Positions 18,651-27,136 of a stretch of DNA of 64,000 nucleotides are shown here, piece by piece. The position numbers were made by a program, and so were the translations under genes. The notes beneath the pieces are model-generated. The model saw only the letters and a list, made by a program, of their open reading frames with translations. It had not been told where the DNA came from and did no database searches. The DNA comes from Thioploca sp. (GTDB lineage Bacteria > Pseudomonadota > Gammaproteobacteria > Beggiatoales > Beggiatoaceae), in the NCBI GenBank assembly GCA_012032555.1, contig JAAUSR010000002.1, positions 62,001-126,000 on the forward strand. Reading direction: 5' to 3'. Position 1 is the stretch's first letter, and every line of letters starts with the position of its first letter.

Positions 18651-20216
18651 ATGAAAAAACTGCCCCTTGGCATTCAAACGTTTTCTAAATTAATCAAAAA
18701 CAACTGTTTGTATGTTGACAAAACCCAGTACATCGTTAATCTCATTCAAGCCGGTGATTACCTATTTCTTTCTCGTCCGCGCCGATTTGGAAAATCTTTA
18801 TTAGTTTCAACGCTGTATGAAATATTTTCCGGCAACCAAGCACTGTTCCAAGGCTTATCGATCTATAACCAGATTGACTGGCAACCTTACCCGGTCATCG
18901 TTATTGATTTTGCCACCCTCGATTTTTCAGCCGAGATGGATTTACAAAATAGCTTGATCCAATTTATGGACAGCATCAATGATGACTATCAACTGAATGT
19001 CAACTCCCAAGGTTTTAAAACTTATTTTAAGAATATTATTGTCGCCATCTATAAAAAATATGGGAAAGTCGTTATTTTAGTCGATGAATATGACAAACCC
19101 ATTGTCGAATATATGGACAATATCGCCCTAGCAACTAAAAATCGAGACCTACTGAATCAGTTTTTTGGGGTTTTAAAATCCTCAGAAGCTTTTCTACGTT
19201 TTGTGTTCTTAACCGGGGTTTCCAAATTTGCCCGCGTTTCGATTTTTTCCGGCTTAAATAACCTCAGAGACCTCACCTTTTCTCATCAATTTGCGAATTT
19301 ACTGGGATATACCCAAGAGGAACTCGAAACGAATTTTGAACCCCATTTGCAACATTTGGGTTTAGCATTAGGGCGCTCAAAAGCGGAATTATTGGCTCAA
19401 ATCAAGACGTGGTATAACGGCTATTCTTGGAATGCGAAAGATCGCCTGTACAATCCATTTTCGATTCTCAATTTATTGGCTGAACAGCAATTTGATAATT
19501 ATTGGTTTGCTAGTGGTACCCCAACTTTTTTAATGCAACTGCTTAAAAACAATGCTTATGAAGCTACGGTATTTGAAAATAAAAAAGTACCCAAAATCGT
19601 TTTTGACAGTTATAACATCGAAAATATGAATGTTTTCGCACTGTTATTTCAAACTGGCTATCTTACCCTCACTGACATTGACACCCAAGCTGATTTTACG
19701 GAATATACCTTAAACTATCCGAACTTTGAGGTAAAGCAAGCCTTTATCACTTATCTCTTTAAGAGTTTTACCCATAATGGTTTAGAAGAGATCCAACCGG
19801 CGGCTAAAAGTTTACGCCACTACTTACAAACGGAAAATCTCGAAGGCTTCATGACACTCATCCGGGCCTTATTGGCTAAAATTCCCTATCCATTGCACAT
19901 CGAACAAGAAGCTTATTACCATTCCCTATTTTATATGATTGCCATACTGATGGGCGTTGAGATTGATTTAGAAGTGCTCACCGATAAAGGACGGATTGAT
20001 GGTGTCTTAGCGTTAACTGATAAAATTTATCTGCTTGAATTTAAATATGGTAAAGCCAGTACCTCAATGAAAACTTTGATTAACCAAGCGATTCAACAAA
20101 TTCAAGCCAAACATTATGGTGAACGTTTTTTAAATGATCTACGTCCTCGTTTTTTGCTGGGTATTGGATTTGTAAACAAAGAAATGGATTATAAACTACT
20201 CAAGGCTAAAGACTAA
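18651..20216 (+). CDS. AAA-ATPase-like / PD-(D/E)XK nuclease family protein
   Basis: The 521-residue protein matches the PF09820-type layout. The N-terminus is LPLGIQTFSKLI and YVDKTQYI, followed by a P-loop-like FLSRPRRFGKSLLVSTL, a Walker-B-like VVILVDEYDKPI, and the GYTQEELE and WYNGYSW motifs. The C-terminal domain is PD-(D/E)XK-like, with GRIDGVLALTDKIYLLEFKYG giving the D...E-x-K residues. These proteins are very common in Bacteroidetes, Beggiatoa and other genomes rich in mobile DNA, and their function is still unclear. Nuclease activity is inferred from the fold signature only. An upstream XRE gene may regulate it. The start ATG 18651 fits the conserved N-terminus. Confidence 0.85.
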   Translation: MKKLPLGIQTFSKLIKNNCLYVDKTQYIVNLIQAGDYLFLSRPRRFGKSLLVSTLYEIFSGNQALFQGLSIYNQIDWQPYPVIVIDFATLDFSAEMDLQNSLIQFMDSINDDYQLNVNSQGFKTYFKNIIVAIYKKYGKVVILVDEYDKPIVEYMDNIALATKNRDLLNQFFGVLKSSEAFLRFVFLTGVSKFARVSIFSGLNNLRDLTFSHQFANLLGYTQEELETNFEPHLQHLGLALGRSKAELLAQIKTWYNGYSWNAKDRLYNPFSILNLLAEQQFDNYWFASGTPTFLMQLLKNNAYEATVFENKKVPKIVFDSYNIENMNVFALLFQTGYLTLTDIDTQADFTEYTLNYPNFEVKQAFITYLFKSFTHNGLEEIQPAAKSLRHYLQTENLEGFMTLIRALLAKIPYPLHIEQEAYYHSLFYMIAILMGVEIDLEVLTDKGRIDGVLALTDKIYLLEFKYGKASTSMKTLINQAIQQIQAKHYGERFLNDLRPRFLLGIGFVNKEMDYKLLKAKD

Positions 20217-20238
20217 TTAAGATTGAGATTTACCAAGA

Positions 20239-20275
20239 TAATCAAGGCCATAACGACCTTGAGACGACCTCTTTT
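20239..20275 (+). terminator. Possible weak terminator between convergent genes
   Basis: TCAAGG (20242-20247) can pair with CCTTGA (20257-20262), and a T6 run follows at about 20272-20277, somewhat distant from the stem. It lies between the convergent ends of the AAA-like gene and the HybE-like gene. The long spacer between stem and T-run makes this only a weak candidate. Confidence 0.25.
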
Positions 20276-20839
20276 TTATGACTTTTTGATTGGAACACTT
20301 CGCCTTAATTGAGCAAAAAATTCTCGCCGCGAAACTTCTTGTTGCCAATCACATCGCCGCTGTTGTTCAACAATAACTCGATTACGTGTAGTTATTACTT
20401 CATTCCAAGCGTCAAATGCCGCTTGCGGTGTGTTAAATTGTGCCATAGATTGGATAAGGGGCTGAATGAGGTAATGGCCTAACTTAGCGTGATAATTAAG
20501 ATGGGCTTTTTCTTTACCACCTAAAATTGGTAAAGAAATCGCTGGACCAATCACTAACAGGGGTGCCTGAAGTCGTTCTTCCGCTTGCCAACCGGTTGGA
20601 AGGATAAGCGTTGGTTTATGTTCAGGTAAAAAAATTCGCGCTAATGTCCAAGGGGTTAGAAGCAAGAAGATGCGCCAAATATCGGTGTGACGAAAGGCTC
20701 GAACTTCAATAGGCAACTGGTGATTAACTAACAACTCATGAATGAAATAAGTCTGATATAGTTCAGTGAAAACCCCTATTACCGTGTTGATAACAGCTTC
20801 ATCGCTCGCGGTTGAATCCAAAATTTGCCAATTTGACAT
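20276..20839 (-). CDS. HybE-like chaperone encoded with the Psr-type oxidoreductase
   Basis: This 187-residue cytoplasmic protein resembles the [NiFe]-hydrogenase assembly chaperone HybE family. The shared block is LPIEVRAFRH...IFLLLTPWTLARIFLP, which parallels the LTPWFMN-x-x-LLP signature, followed by the LPTGW and EERLQAPLL regions. It is the last gene of a minus-strand operon, four bases after the TorD-like gene. Because no hydrogenase is encoded here, it may instead assist export or cofactor loading of the molybdopterin enzyme upstream. HybE-like proteins are known to watch Tat substrates, which fits the twin-arginine signal on the catalytic subunit. Family match is moderate; function inferred from context. 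Confidence 0.6.
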   Translation of the reverse strand: MSNWQILDSTASDEAVINTVIGVFTELYQTYFIHELLVNHQLPIEVRAFRHTDIWRIFLLLTPWTLARIFLPEHKPTLILPTGWQAEERLQAPLLVIGPAISLPILGGKEKAHLNYHAKLGHYLIQPLIQSMAQFNTPQAAFDAWNEVITTRNRVIVEQQRRCDWQQEVSRREFFAQLRRSVPIKKS

Positions 20840-20842
20840 GGC

Positions 20843-21358
20843 TTAAAATAATTCCTTTAATTTAACGCCAAGTTGCTGATAAAGAATTAATTCACTATGA
20901 GATTGTAAGTCTTCAGCAAAGCGTGGCACCCACGGAACGATATGGTTTTGCCATAATTGTTGCCATTGCTCCACATCAACCGGCTGTTGTTCTGCTAAAT
21001 AAGCGGCACATTCTAATAAAACGCCTAAATAATCTGGTGGTAATCCATCAATCGTTTCTAAGCCAATGGATTGGTAAAATCGCTCAATGTCTTCGCAAAT
21101 TGCACCATTCATGACACCATGACGATAAACTGATTGAAAAGGTGGACAACAGGTTTGGGGATGACCATTGATAAACAGGCGGGTATGCTCTGCCTGCCAA
21201 TAATCGAGAGCCATCTGTTGAAGTTCGACCACAGCTGGTTGTAACCACAAGTTTTCTATAGTTAATTCAATAAGCACCGCTAAACTGTCTTTGCTGGGTG
21301 AAGCGAGTAGCCCAGCAAAGAGACGCAGTTTATCCGGTGTAATGTTATTAGGTAACAT
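20843..21358 (-). CDS. TorD/DmsD-family redox enzyme maturation chaperone
   Basis: This 171-residue all-helical protein has the family hallmarks: EHTRLFINGHPQTCCPPFQS (the E-Y/H-T-R-LF...CPP-x-x-S block), SVYRHGVMNG, FY-x-SIGLE and LPPDYLGVLLEC. TorD-type proteins bind the Tat signal and apo-form of a specific molybdoenzyme in the cytoplasm, keep it unfolded and promote molybdopterin insertion before export. The gene lies 19 bases after the membrane subunit gene in the psrABC-like operon, so its client is almost certainly the catalytic subunit at 23081-25903. The exact subfamily cannot be set by eye. Confidence 0.85.
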   Translation of the reverse strand: MLPNNITPDKLRLFAGLLASPSKDSLAVLIELTIENLWLQPAVVELQQMALDYWQAEHTRLFINGHPQTCCPPFQSVYRHGVMNGAICEDIERFYQSIGLETIDGLPPDYLGVLLECAAYLAEQQPVDVEQWQQLWQNHIVPWVPRFAEDLQSHSELILYQQLGVKLKELF

Positions 21359-21377
21359 TCGCCACCGTTAGCTGAGT

Positions 21378-22391
21378 TTACCCCTGAGGTTCTAGGGTAG
21401 TTTTAGGTTGAAGTTGAGCATGATGGGCATTGCTATTGACTGCTGGATAGGGACGTTCATAAACACCCGCATACATAAAGTAGTGACGCAGTAGGTAACC
21501 ACCACTTAAAACCATAATAGCGGCTAAAACGATCGGGGTTGGATTACCCCAACCTTTAGTCACGCCACGCAGTTCAATTAAGAAGGGCACAATTAGCCCA
21601 AAGCCGACGAACCCAATAATCCAACCCATATCATTCCACAAAATTTGCGCAGTATAACGAGCCGATTCCAAACCGTAAGTGGTGTAATGGAAGAATACAA
21701 AGATGATTAAGAGTTCAACGCCTATCAAAATGACATCAGTGCGTTCATACAGAACCCGCAAGGCATGATCTTCTTCGCGCTTCACGATTAAATACAACAC
21801 TAAGAGCAAAAATGCCATCGAAGTGGAAAAAGCCGATACAATAAAGAGTAAAGGCACCCCAGGATTATGCCATAAAGCCACAGCAGGGAAAGATTGTAAT
21901 AACAATCCCGTGTAGAATACCGTTCCCACACTATTAATGACTGCTAACCAACCAATAAGCTTATGGAATTTTTTCGATAGATTGCCTAACCAAGCAAACA
22001 GCTTTAACACGGTTCCAATAACCGGCATTTTGGTAAAAAATGGCGTTTCCAACATATAAGGCAACGCATAAATGATACTCCAAACCATCATCCATACAAT
22101 AAATTGAGTACCCCAACTAATCCACGCATCGGGCTTATTGATAAGTACCATCGGATTCAGAACATGAATCACATTAAATTTATTGAGTAGGTGAAGAAAT
22201 AACAAAAAAGAACCTAGGCTTAACATCACGAACGAGGAGACAATTCCCCATAATACTAGCGGTTTATGTTCTTTTACATACATGTTAGTCATACAGGTGG
22301 TGACCACCGTTGCACCACCTAAACCGCCTAAAAATAGGTAGATAGCAATCCACCAAGTCCACACTTCTTGAGTTGAATAGTACATCCCCAT
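21378..22391 (-). CDS. psrC: NrfD/PsrC-like quinone-interacting membrane subunit
   Basis: The 337-residue protein is mostly hydrophobic with eight to nine likely transmembrane helices, for example WWIAIYLFLGGLGGATVVTT, LLFIVSAFSTSMAFLLLVLY and VELLIIFVFFHYTTYGLES. The N-terminal YLFLGGLGGA pattern is typical of NrfD/PsrC membrane anchors, which exchange electrons with quinones or menaquinones without haem. Its ATG overlaps the stop of the iron-sulfur subunit gene (TAATG at 22391), indicating translational coupling. Together with the two upstream subunits it would form a membrane-bound complex facing the periplasm. The symbol reflects family resemblance, not proven substrate. Confidence 0.8.
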   Translation of the reverse strand: MGMYYSTQEVWTWWIAIYLFLGGLGGATVVTTCMTNMYVKEHKPLVLWGIVSSFVMLSLGSFLLFLHLLNKFNVIHVLNPMVLINKPDAWISWGTQFIVWMMVWSIIYALPYMLETPFFTKMPVIGTVLKLFAWLGNLSKKFHKLIGWLAVINSVGTVFYTGLLLQSFPAVALWHNPGVPLLFIVSAFSTSMAFLLLVLYLIVKREEDHALRVLYERTDVILIGVELLIIFVFFHYTTYGLESARYTAQILWNDMGWIIGFVGFGLIVPFLIELRGVTKGWGNPTPIVLAAIMVLSGGYLLRHYFMYAGVYERPYPAVNSNAHHAQLQPKTTLEPQG

Positions 22392-23017
22392 TAGGTTGCC
22401 CTCTCTAAATCGCTGATATAATAAACATTAGGTCGAGTACCCAGATGAGCCATTAGTGGTTTAGCAACGCCACTCTCCACTATTTTAGCTACCGGATCAT
22501 TCGGATCATTTAAATCACCAAATTGACGAGAAAAGCCGACGCAAGTTTCCACGCAAGCCGGCTTAAGTCCTTTCATTACCCGATGGGCACAGAAGGAACA
22601 TTTATCGACACTGGGATGTTCACGATGAAGTAATTCACCGTAAAACCCTTTCCCTTGTTCAAGATCGTCATTAGTCATATCCAAACGGGCATCATACGGG
22701 CAAGCCATCGCACAAGCCCGACAACCCATGCACAAGCTATCATCTACGAGTACAATCCCATTATCTAATTTATGAGTGGCACCAGTGGGACACACGCTCA
22801 TACAAGGTGGATTGTCACAATGATTACATAAACGGGGGAGAAATCGCCGCCGGACTTCGCCACCCTCTTTACCGATTTCCATATCATGAACGTAAGTACG
22901 CCATTGATTTTTCCAGACTGGCGTTTGATTTTCCATTGCGCAAGCTGCCATACAAGCATTACAGCCTACGCAAGTATTTAGGTCAATGACCATTGCATAG
23001 TGCGGGGTATTCGCCAT
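22391..23017 (-). CDS. psrB: PsrB-like four-cluster ferredoxin subunit
   Basis: The protein of about 208 residues is an electron-transfer subunit with four [4Fe-4S] sites. Visible Cys groups are CVGCNACMAAC, CNHCDNPPCMSVC, CMGCRACAMAC and CSFCAHRVMKGLKPACVETC. It would pass electrons between the molybdopterin subunit and the NrfD-like membrane subunit. I chose ATG 23017 (MANTPHYAMVIDLN) because AAGGAGAAAA lies about 8 bases upstream and the family N-terminus starts here. An in-frame start at 23041 would add eight atypical residues. It lacks its own Tat signal and is presumably co-exported with the catalytic subunit. Confidence 0.85.
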   Translation of the reverse strand: MANTPHYAMVIDLNTCVGCNACMAACAMENQTPVWKNQWRTYVHDMEIGKEGGEVRRRFLPRLCNHCDNPPCMSVCPTGATHKLDNGIVLVDDSLCMGCRACAMACPYDARLDMTNDDLEQGKGFYGELLHREHPSVDKCSFCAHRVMKGLKPACVETCVGFSRQFGDLNDPNDPVAKIVESGVAKPLMAHLGTRPNVYYISDLERAT

Positions 23018-23080
23018 AGTGAATTTTTCTCCTTTGATCAATTCTCAATTTGCAGTACACCTGCTGCTGAATGCCTAATT

Positions 23081-25903
23081 TCAAACTTTGGCAATTTTAA
23101 TGGTAAATTCTTGCGAACGGAAACCAGCAACGACCGGTTCGACATTATGTGGAATCAACTTGTTAGTGGCGGTACCACCCATCGCGTAACTCCGAGTCAA
23201 TTGGGGATTTTCTACTCCAAATGCTGAATGGAGGAATAAGGTATCCGGACGGACTTTACGGGTAACGTAAGCGGTTCCCTCAGCTTCCTGATTAGAAAGG
23301 GTATTGCGTAGTTTGATTTTATCGCCACTTTGGATATTAAGTTTGTTAGCCCGGTCCGGATGAATCCATACCCCAGTATAAATATCCTTTTTAAAGGTGT
23401 TAATCGCTGCCAATACCGCATTATTACTATTAGTGGAACCATAAGATACGGTCGGTACTTTACCATAAGAGAAATAGAACTCATCCGTCTCTAGCGGTTG
23501 CTCCATAGTCTTATCAGCACGACATTCTGCCGGAAAGTAGCTGGCTAGTACATTGAAATGGGGCGAAGTATGGCCTTGTGAACGCAGCATATCAAAGAAA
23601 CTACTAAAAAACTCAATGCGCCCACTGGCGGTAGTAGTGGGAAGTTTACGGGGTACGCTGGTATGTTCCAGCAAGTCACGCCAGTTTTCTTCATGATAGA
23701 CCCCTTTTTCCCGCAAAACTTTATCTAATTCTTCTGGGGTAGTATGTAAGCGTTTGGCGGTTTCTATTAAGCCCACCTCTCGACAAGCGACCATAAAGGG
23801 GCTCTTATACTTCGGACCACCCTGATCATCTTTTTCGTTACGGAGTTGTTCTAATCTTTGTTTAGTAGCCTCGGCGGGAAGCCCAGTCAACATTTCCATC
23901 CATTTAAACAGATCTTCGGGTTTACCGCTGATGATTTCAGTTAATTTCAGCAGAATATCGGGTAATTCTTGAGAGTCATATAAGGGATCAATCGCAGCAT
24001 AACGAGTAGTTATTGCTAAATCTTGATTGACACCATTGCCATAGAAAGTTGGTTCACTCCGTTCAAGATAAGTACTGTTGGGTAAAATAATATCAGCATA
24101 AGGTGTGGTGTCAGAAGGTAGGACATCAACCGCCAAAACTAACTCGATGTGGTTACTTTCCATGATATCTTTCCAATAAGTATCTGGATAGTAATGGCGT
24201 ACTGGATTAGCGGCGTTAACAAATAGTGCTCTAGTCAGGTAAGGTTTACCTTCCCACATCACTTTACCTTCGGCGGATTCTTTTAAGCCTTCATCAGCCA
24301 AGACTGGCAAAGCCACACCCTGTTTGCCCTCGGCTTTTTGTTGTTGCGAGTAAGCCCAGGCCCAGCCAGGATGTCCATGGGGAAAATTTTTCCCATCAGA
24401 AAACGCTTTAACCACAAACAGAGCGAAGTCCATTCCGGCTTTAGTAGCCATTGGTGCTGGCAATTCTTTATTATCTTGTTTGGCTTTATCTTGATTAGCC
24501 AGTTTGTGATGAAATTCACCACTCAAGATCCAACCGCCTTCTTTATCAATGCCACCATTTAAGGCTTGAATCATAGCTTGAACCCGACGAGTCATCATCA
24601 CATTGCCAAAACGGGCACCATGCCAACCAGGATCAATTAATGCTGGACGGCTATTCCCAAATTCATGGGTAATCCGACGAATTGTAGCCGCTGGGATGCC
24701 CGTCGTTTTTTCTGCCCATTCTGGGGTACAGAAATCAATTTCTTCTAGTTGGGCTTGCAGTACCGTGATCGCCCGTTTGCCAGCACCGGCAGCGGCAGTT
24801 TCTGGAACGACTAATCCTTCTGGTGCGTGAAGACTCGGACAGAAAATCTGGCCATTAATATCCATCCGATTGTAATTCGTATAAGCAGGAAGAATATGGA
24901 TATCTGCAGTACCATCCCAAACAATCATGGGGCGCCCTTCACTGTCCTTAACAAGTTGCCATTGGTTATTATCATCTTTGTAAACCAAGAAAGGCATATT
25001 AGTATGAACTCTTAGGAATTCTGCCTCATATAACTGTTCGACTAACATTTCTCGCAACATTGCGAGACAAAAATCTAAATCAGTTCCGGGTCGAATCGCT
25101 ACCCACTCATCCGCTTTAGAAGCGGTTTCAGATAAACGCGGATCTAAAACGACCACTTTAGCGCCATTCTTTTTACCTTGCGCAAACCGGACCGCACGAC
25201 AAGTTGAAACGCCAGCAATAGAAGAATTGTTACCCACGTAAATAATGTATTTAGCATTATCATAGTCAGGGAGAATTTCATCATGGACGTTAAAGGTACC
25301 GGTGACGGCATCAGTGCCCAAATGACCGGTGGTGACGCAATGTTGCATAGGGGAGGCGACAATATTGGGTATGGCATTAGCCATAGCAAAGGGAACTGAC
25401 CAATTCATGTAAAAGATACAAGAGGTCCAACCACCAATCATGGTCCATTCCCAAGGTTGGATATTGGCATCCTTCACTTTTTTATTAATGTGTTCCCACA
25501 CTTCTTCCCATGAAGCTTCGCGGAATTTCCATTCGCCGCGTTTACTTCCTTCTACTCGAATCAATGGTTTCTTAAAACGGTCGGGGTCATAGGTTTGCCG
25601 TAAACCGGCTTGACCGCGTGCACACATTTTTCCACGATTTAAAGTGGAATTTGGATTACCATCGAGCTTAACAACCCGTTTTTTACCATCATGACCTATT
25701 CGGCTAGTCACTTTAACATTACATAAAGAAGAACAGAAGTTACAGATAGTGTAATTAATCTCTTCTTTGTTTTCACTTTGATCGGCCGCTTGGGCTGATT
25801 TACTTAACAAAGGATTAAACTTTAACAAACTTAATCCGGCGGTACTAAGACCGGTGGTCTTTAAAAAAGTACGTCGAGAGAGCTTAGGAAAATTCCAAGC
25901 CAT
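23081..25903 (-). CDS. psrA: Tat-exported molybdopterin oxidoreductase, Psr/Phs/Sre-like catalytic subunit
   Basis: The 940-residue enzyme belongs to the DMSO reductase superfamily. The N-terminus has a twin-arginine signal (SRRTFLK followed by a hydrophobic stretch), so it is folded with cofactor and exported. A [4Fe-4S] motif follows (CNFCSSLC...GKMCARG), then the MGD-binding core. A Cys in SPMQHCVTTGH is the probable molybdenum ligand. GNNSSIAGVS, NAANPVRHY, LPNSTYLERSEPTFYGNG and the C-terminal NKLNIQSGDKIKLRNTLS are typical. With PsrB-, NrfD- and TorD-like neighbours it forms a complex-iron-sulfur-molybdoenzyme system acting on polysulfide, thiosulfate, tetrathionate or elemental sulfur; the exact substrate and direction cannot be read from sequence. 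AAGGAGAAAA precedes the ATG. It is the first gene of the operon. Confidence 0.85.
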   Translation of the reverse strand: MAWNFPKLSRRTFLKTTGLSTAGLSLLKFNPLLSKSAQAADQSENKEEINYTICNFCSSLCNVKVTSRIGHDGKKRVVKLDGNPNSTLNRGKMCARGQAGLRQTYDPDRFKKPLIRVEGSKRGEWKFREASWEEVWEHINKKVKDANIQPWEWTMIGGWTSCIFYMNWSVPFAMANAIPNIVASPMQHCVTTGHLGTDAVTGTFNVHDEILPDYDNAKYIIYVGNNSSIAGVSTCRAVRFAQGKKNGAKVVVLDPRLSETASKADEWVAIRPGTDLDFCLAMLREMLVEQLYEAEFLRVHTNMPFLVYKDDNNQWQLVKDSEGRPMIVWDGTADIHILPAYTNYNRMDINGQIFCPSLHAPEGLVVPETAAAGAGKRAITVLQAQLEEIDFCTPEWAEKTTGIPAATIRRITHEFGNSRPALIDPGWHGARFGNVMMTRRVQAMIQALNGGIDKEGGWILSGEFHHKLANQDKAKQDNKELPAPMATKAGMDFALFVVKAFSDGKNFPHGHPGWAWAYSQQQKAEGKQGVALPVLADEGLKESAEGKVMWEGKPYLTRALFVNAANPVRHYYPDTYWKDIMESNHIELVLAVDVLPSDTTPYADIILPNSTYLERSEPTFYGNGVNQDLAITTRYAAIDPLYDSQELPDILLKLTEIISGKPEDLFKWMEMLTGLPAEATKQRLEQLRNEKDDQGGPKYKSPFMVACREVGLIETAKRLHTTPEELDKVLREKGVYHEENWRDLLEHTSVPRKLPTTTASGRIEFFSSFFDMLRSQGHTSPHFNVLASYFPAECRADKTMEQPLETDEFYFSYGKVPTVSYGSTNSNNAVLAAINTFKKDIYTGVWIHPDRANKLNIQSGDKIKLRNTLSNQEAEGTAYVTRKVRPDTLFLHSAFGVENPQLTRSYAMGGTATNKLIPHNVEPVVAGFRSQEFTIKIAKV

Positions 25904-27136
25904 AGTTGTTTTTCTCCTTCATCCTTTAAATAATCGGAATTAAGAATGAATATCTCATGTAGTTAACATGGGTCTAAGTTGATTCAATGTATAAACTCAG
26001 ATCGCAGTAAAACCTTACTTTTGACAAATAATCTGAGTAAAAGTGTTTAATCTCAAATAAACTGACTTATATTCCTCGGGATATCGCATTGCACAATGAC
26101 CTGAGTAGATGAGTCATTAGTATGATTTTATCAGATAGAGTTTACACCACCATGACATGTTAGCATATTATTGAAAAAATAAAGCGCCTTGACAGGAAAA
26201 GAATAATTCAGCCTTATTAATTAATTTTATTAAAATAATTTAATTAAAAACAATTAGTTGATTCTTGAATATAAGAAAATAATAATATTATTATTTAAAA
26301 TAAAATATTAATTTTAAATGTTATTTAGAGTAGTAATTATTTAGAGATGCTAATACAACCAATTAGAATATTACTATTCATTAAAATTTAGATTTTTTAT
26401 TGTATTTTGGGGTTAAAGTATGAAGAGATACAATTACATAATTGTATAATAATTGTATAAAAAATGCGGAATAGAATTGGATTAGAAGAAATAATAATAA
26501 GATAAAATAAAATTTATTTCCTGATATTGGTATGGATATAGTATTAATAATATTGTAGTATTTTATACTTTATATAAATTGTCAAGTATTAATTGAATAA
26601 AAAAGCAGAGTCAATAGACTAAATAAAATTAAGATGAACCGGATATAGAAATTGTTACCTCATGAAATAACATAATTTTATCTAAAATTCTCCCGATAGA
26701 AGAGATGTTTTCTAAGCATTGCAGCGAATAAAAAATGACTTTTTTAATTTTGGGGATAGGCACCATAGCTAACGCCCCATTAAAACCCAATGTTGGTAAT
26801 GTCACACCATTCGCTATCAGCGTTAGATTAACTAATTATCTAGGAAGCATGCTAATCTGCAACGGTGTGATCGATTTAAAGTCTATTGTTATGTTAAGAA
26901 TATGGGTAATTTGGTTTATACGCGACAAAAATTTTCAACCGAATAATAAAATCAAAAAATAACAGAAAACCAACATTTAGAACCACCCCTAACCCTCCCT
27001 TGATAAAGATGGGAAGGGAGAAATACTTAACTTAATGGCAGTGTGGGTCTAAAGAGGCACGAACTCCCCCACCTGCAACTGTCATAATCTTTCAGTCCAA
27101 TGCATCAACAACTTTAGATTTCAAGCAGAACAGAGT
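25904..27136. other. Long AT-rich non-coding region upstream of the psr-like operon
   Basis: About 1.2 kb separates psrA from relA. The part 26200-26640 is extremely AT-rich, with many TTATTA and AATAAT tracts and no credible frame. The promoter of the minus-strand psr operon must lie near 25920-26200, but I cannot assign a -35/-10 pair or a regulator site with confidence. A 75-codon plus-strand frame (26735-26962) lacks recognisable features. A dispersed repeat copy sits at 26981-27043. Confidence 0.4.
26981..27043 (+). repeat. Dispersed intergenic repeat (REP/MITE-like), copy A
   Basis: The unit reads AACCACCCCTAACCCTCCCT, then TTGATAAAGATGGGAAGG, GAGAAAT, and ends in CTTAACTTAATGGCAGTG (27026-27043). 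Two further copies in opposite orientations lie at 42750-42810 and 42841-42901. The middle forms a hairpin (CC-TCC-CTT / AAG-x-GGGA). It lies just after the relA 3' end. Confidence 0.75.

Noticed and set aside
26735-26962. Plus-strand 75-codon frame upstream of the dispersed repeat
   Set aside because: No Shine-Dalgarno, no recognisable motif, and the reverse strand looks equally protein-like over the same bases. Left as non-coding.
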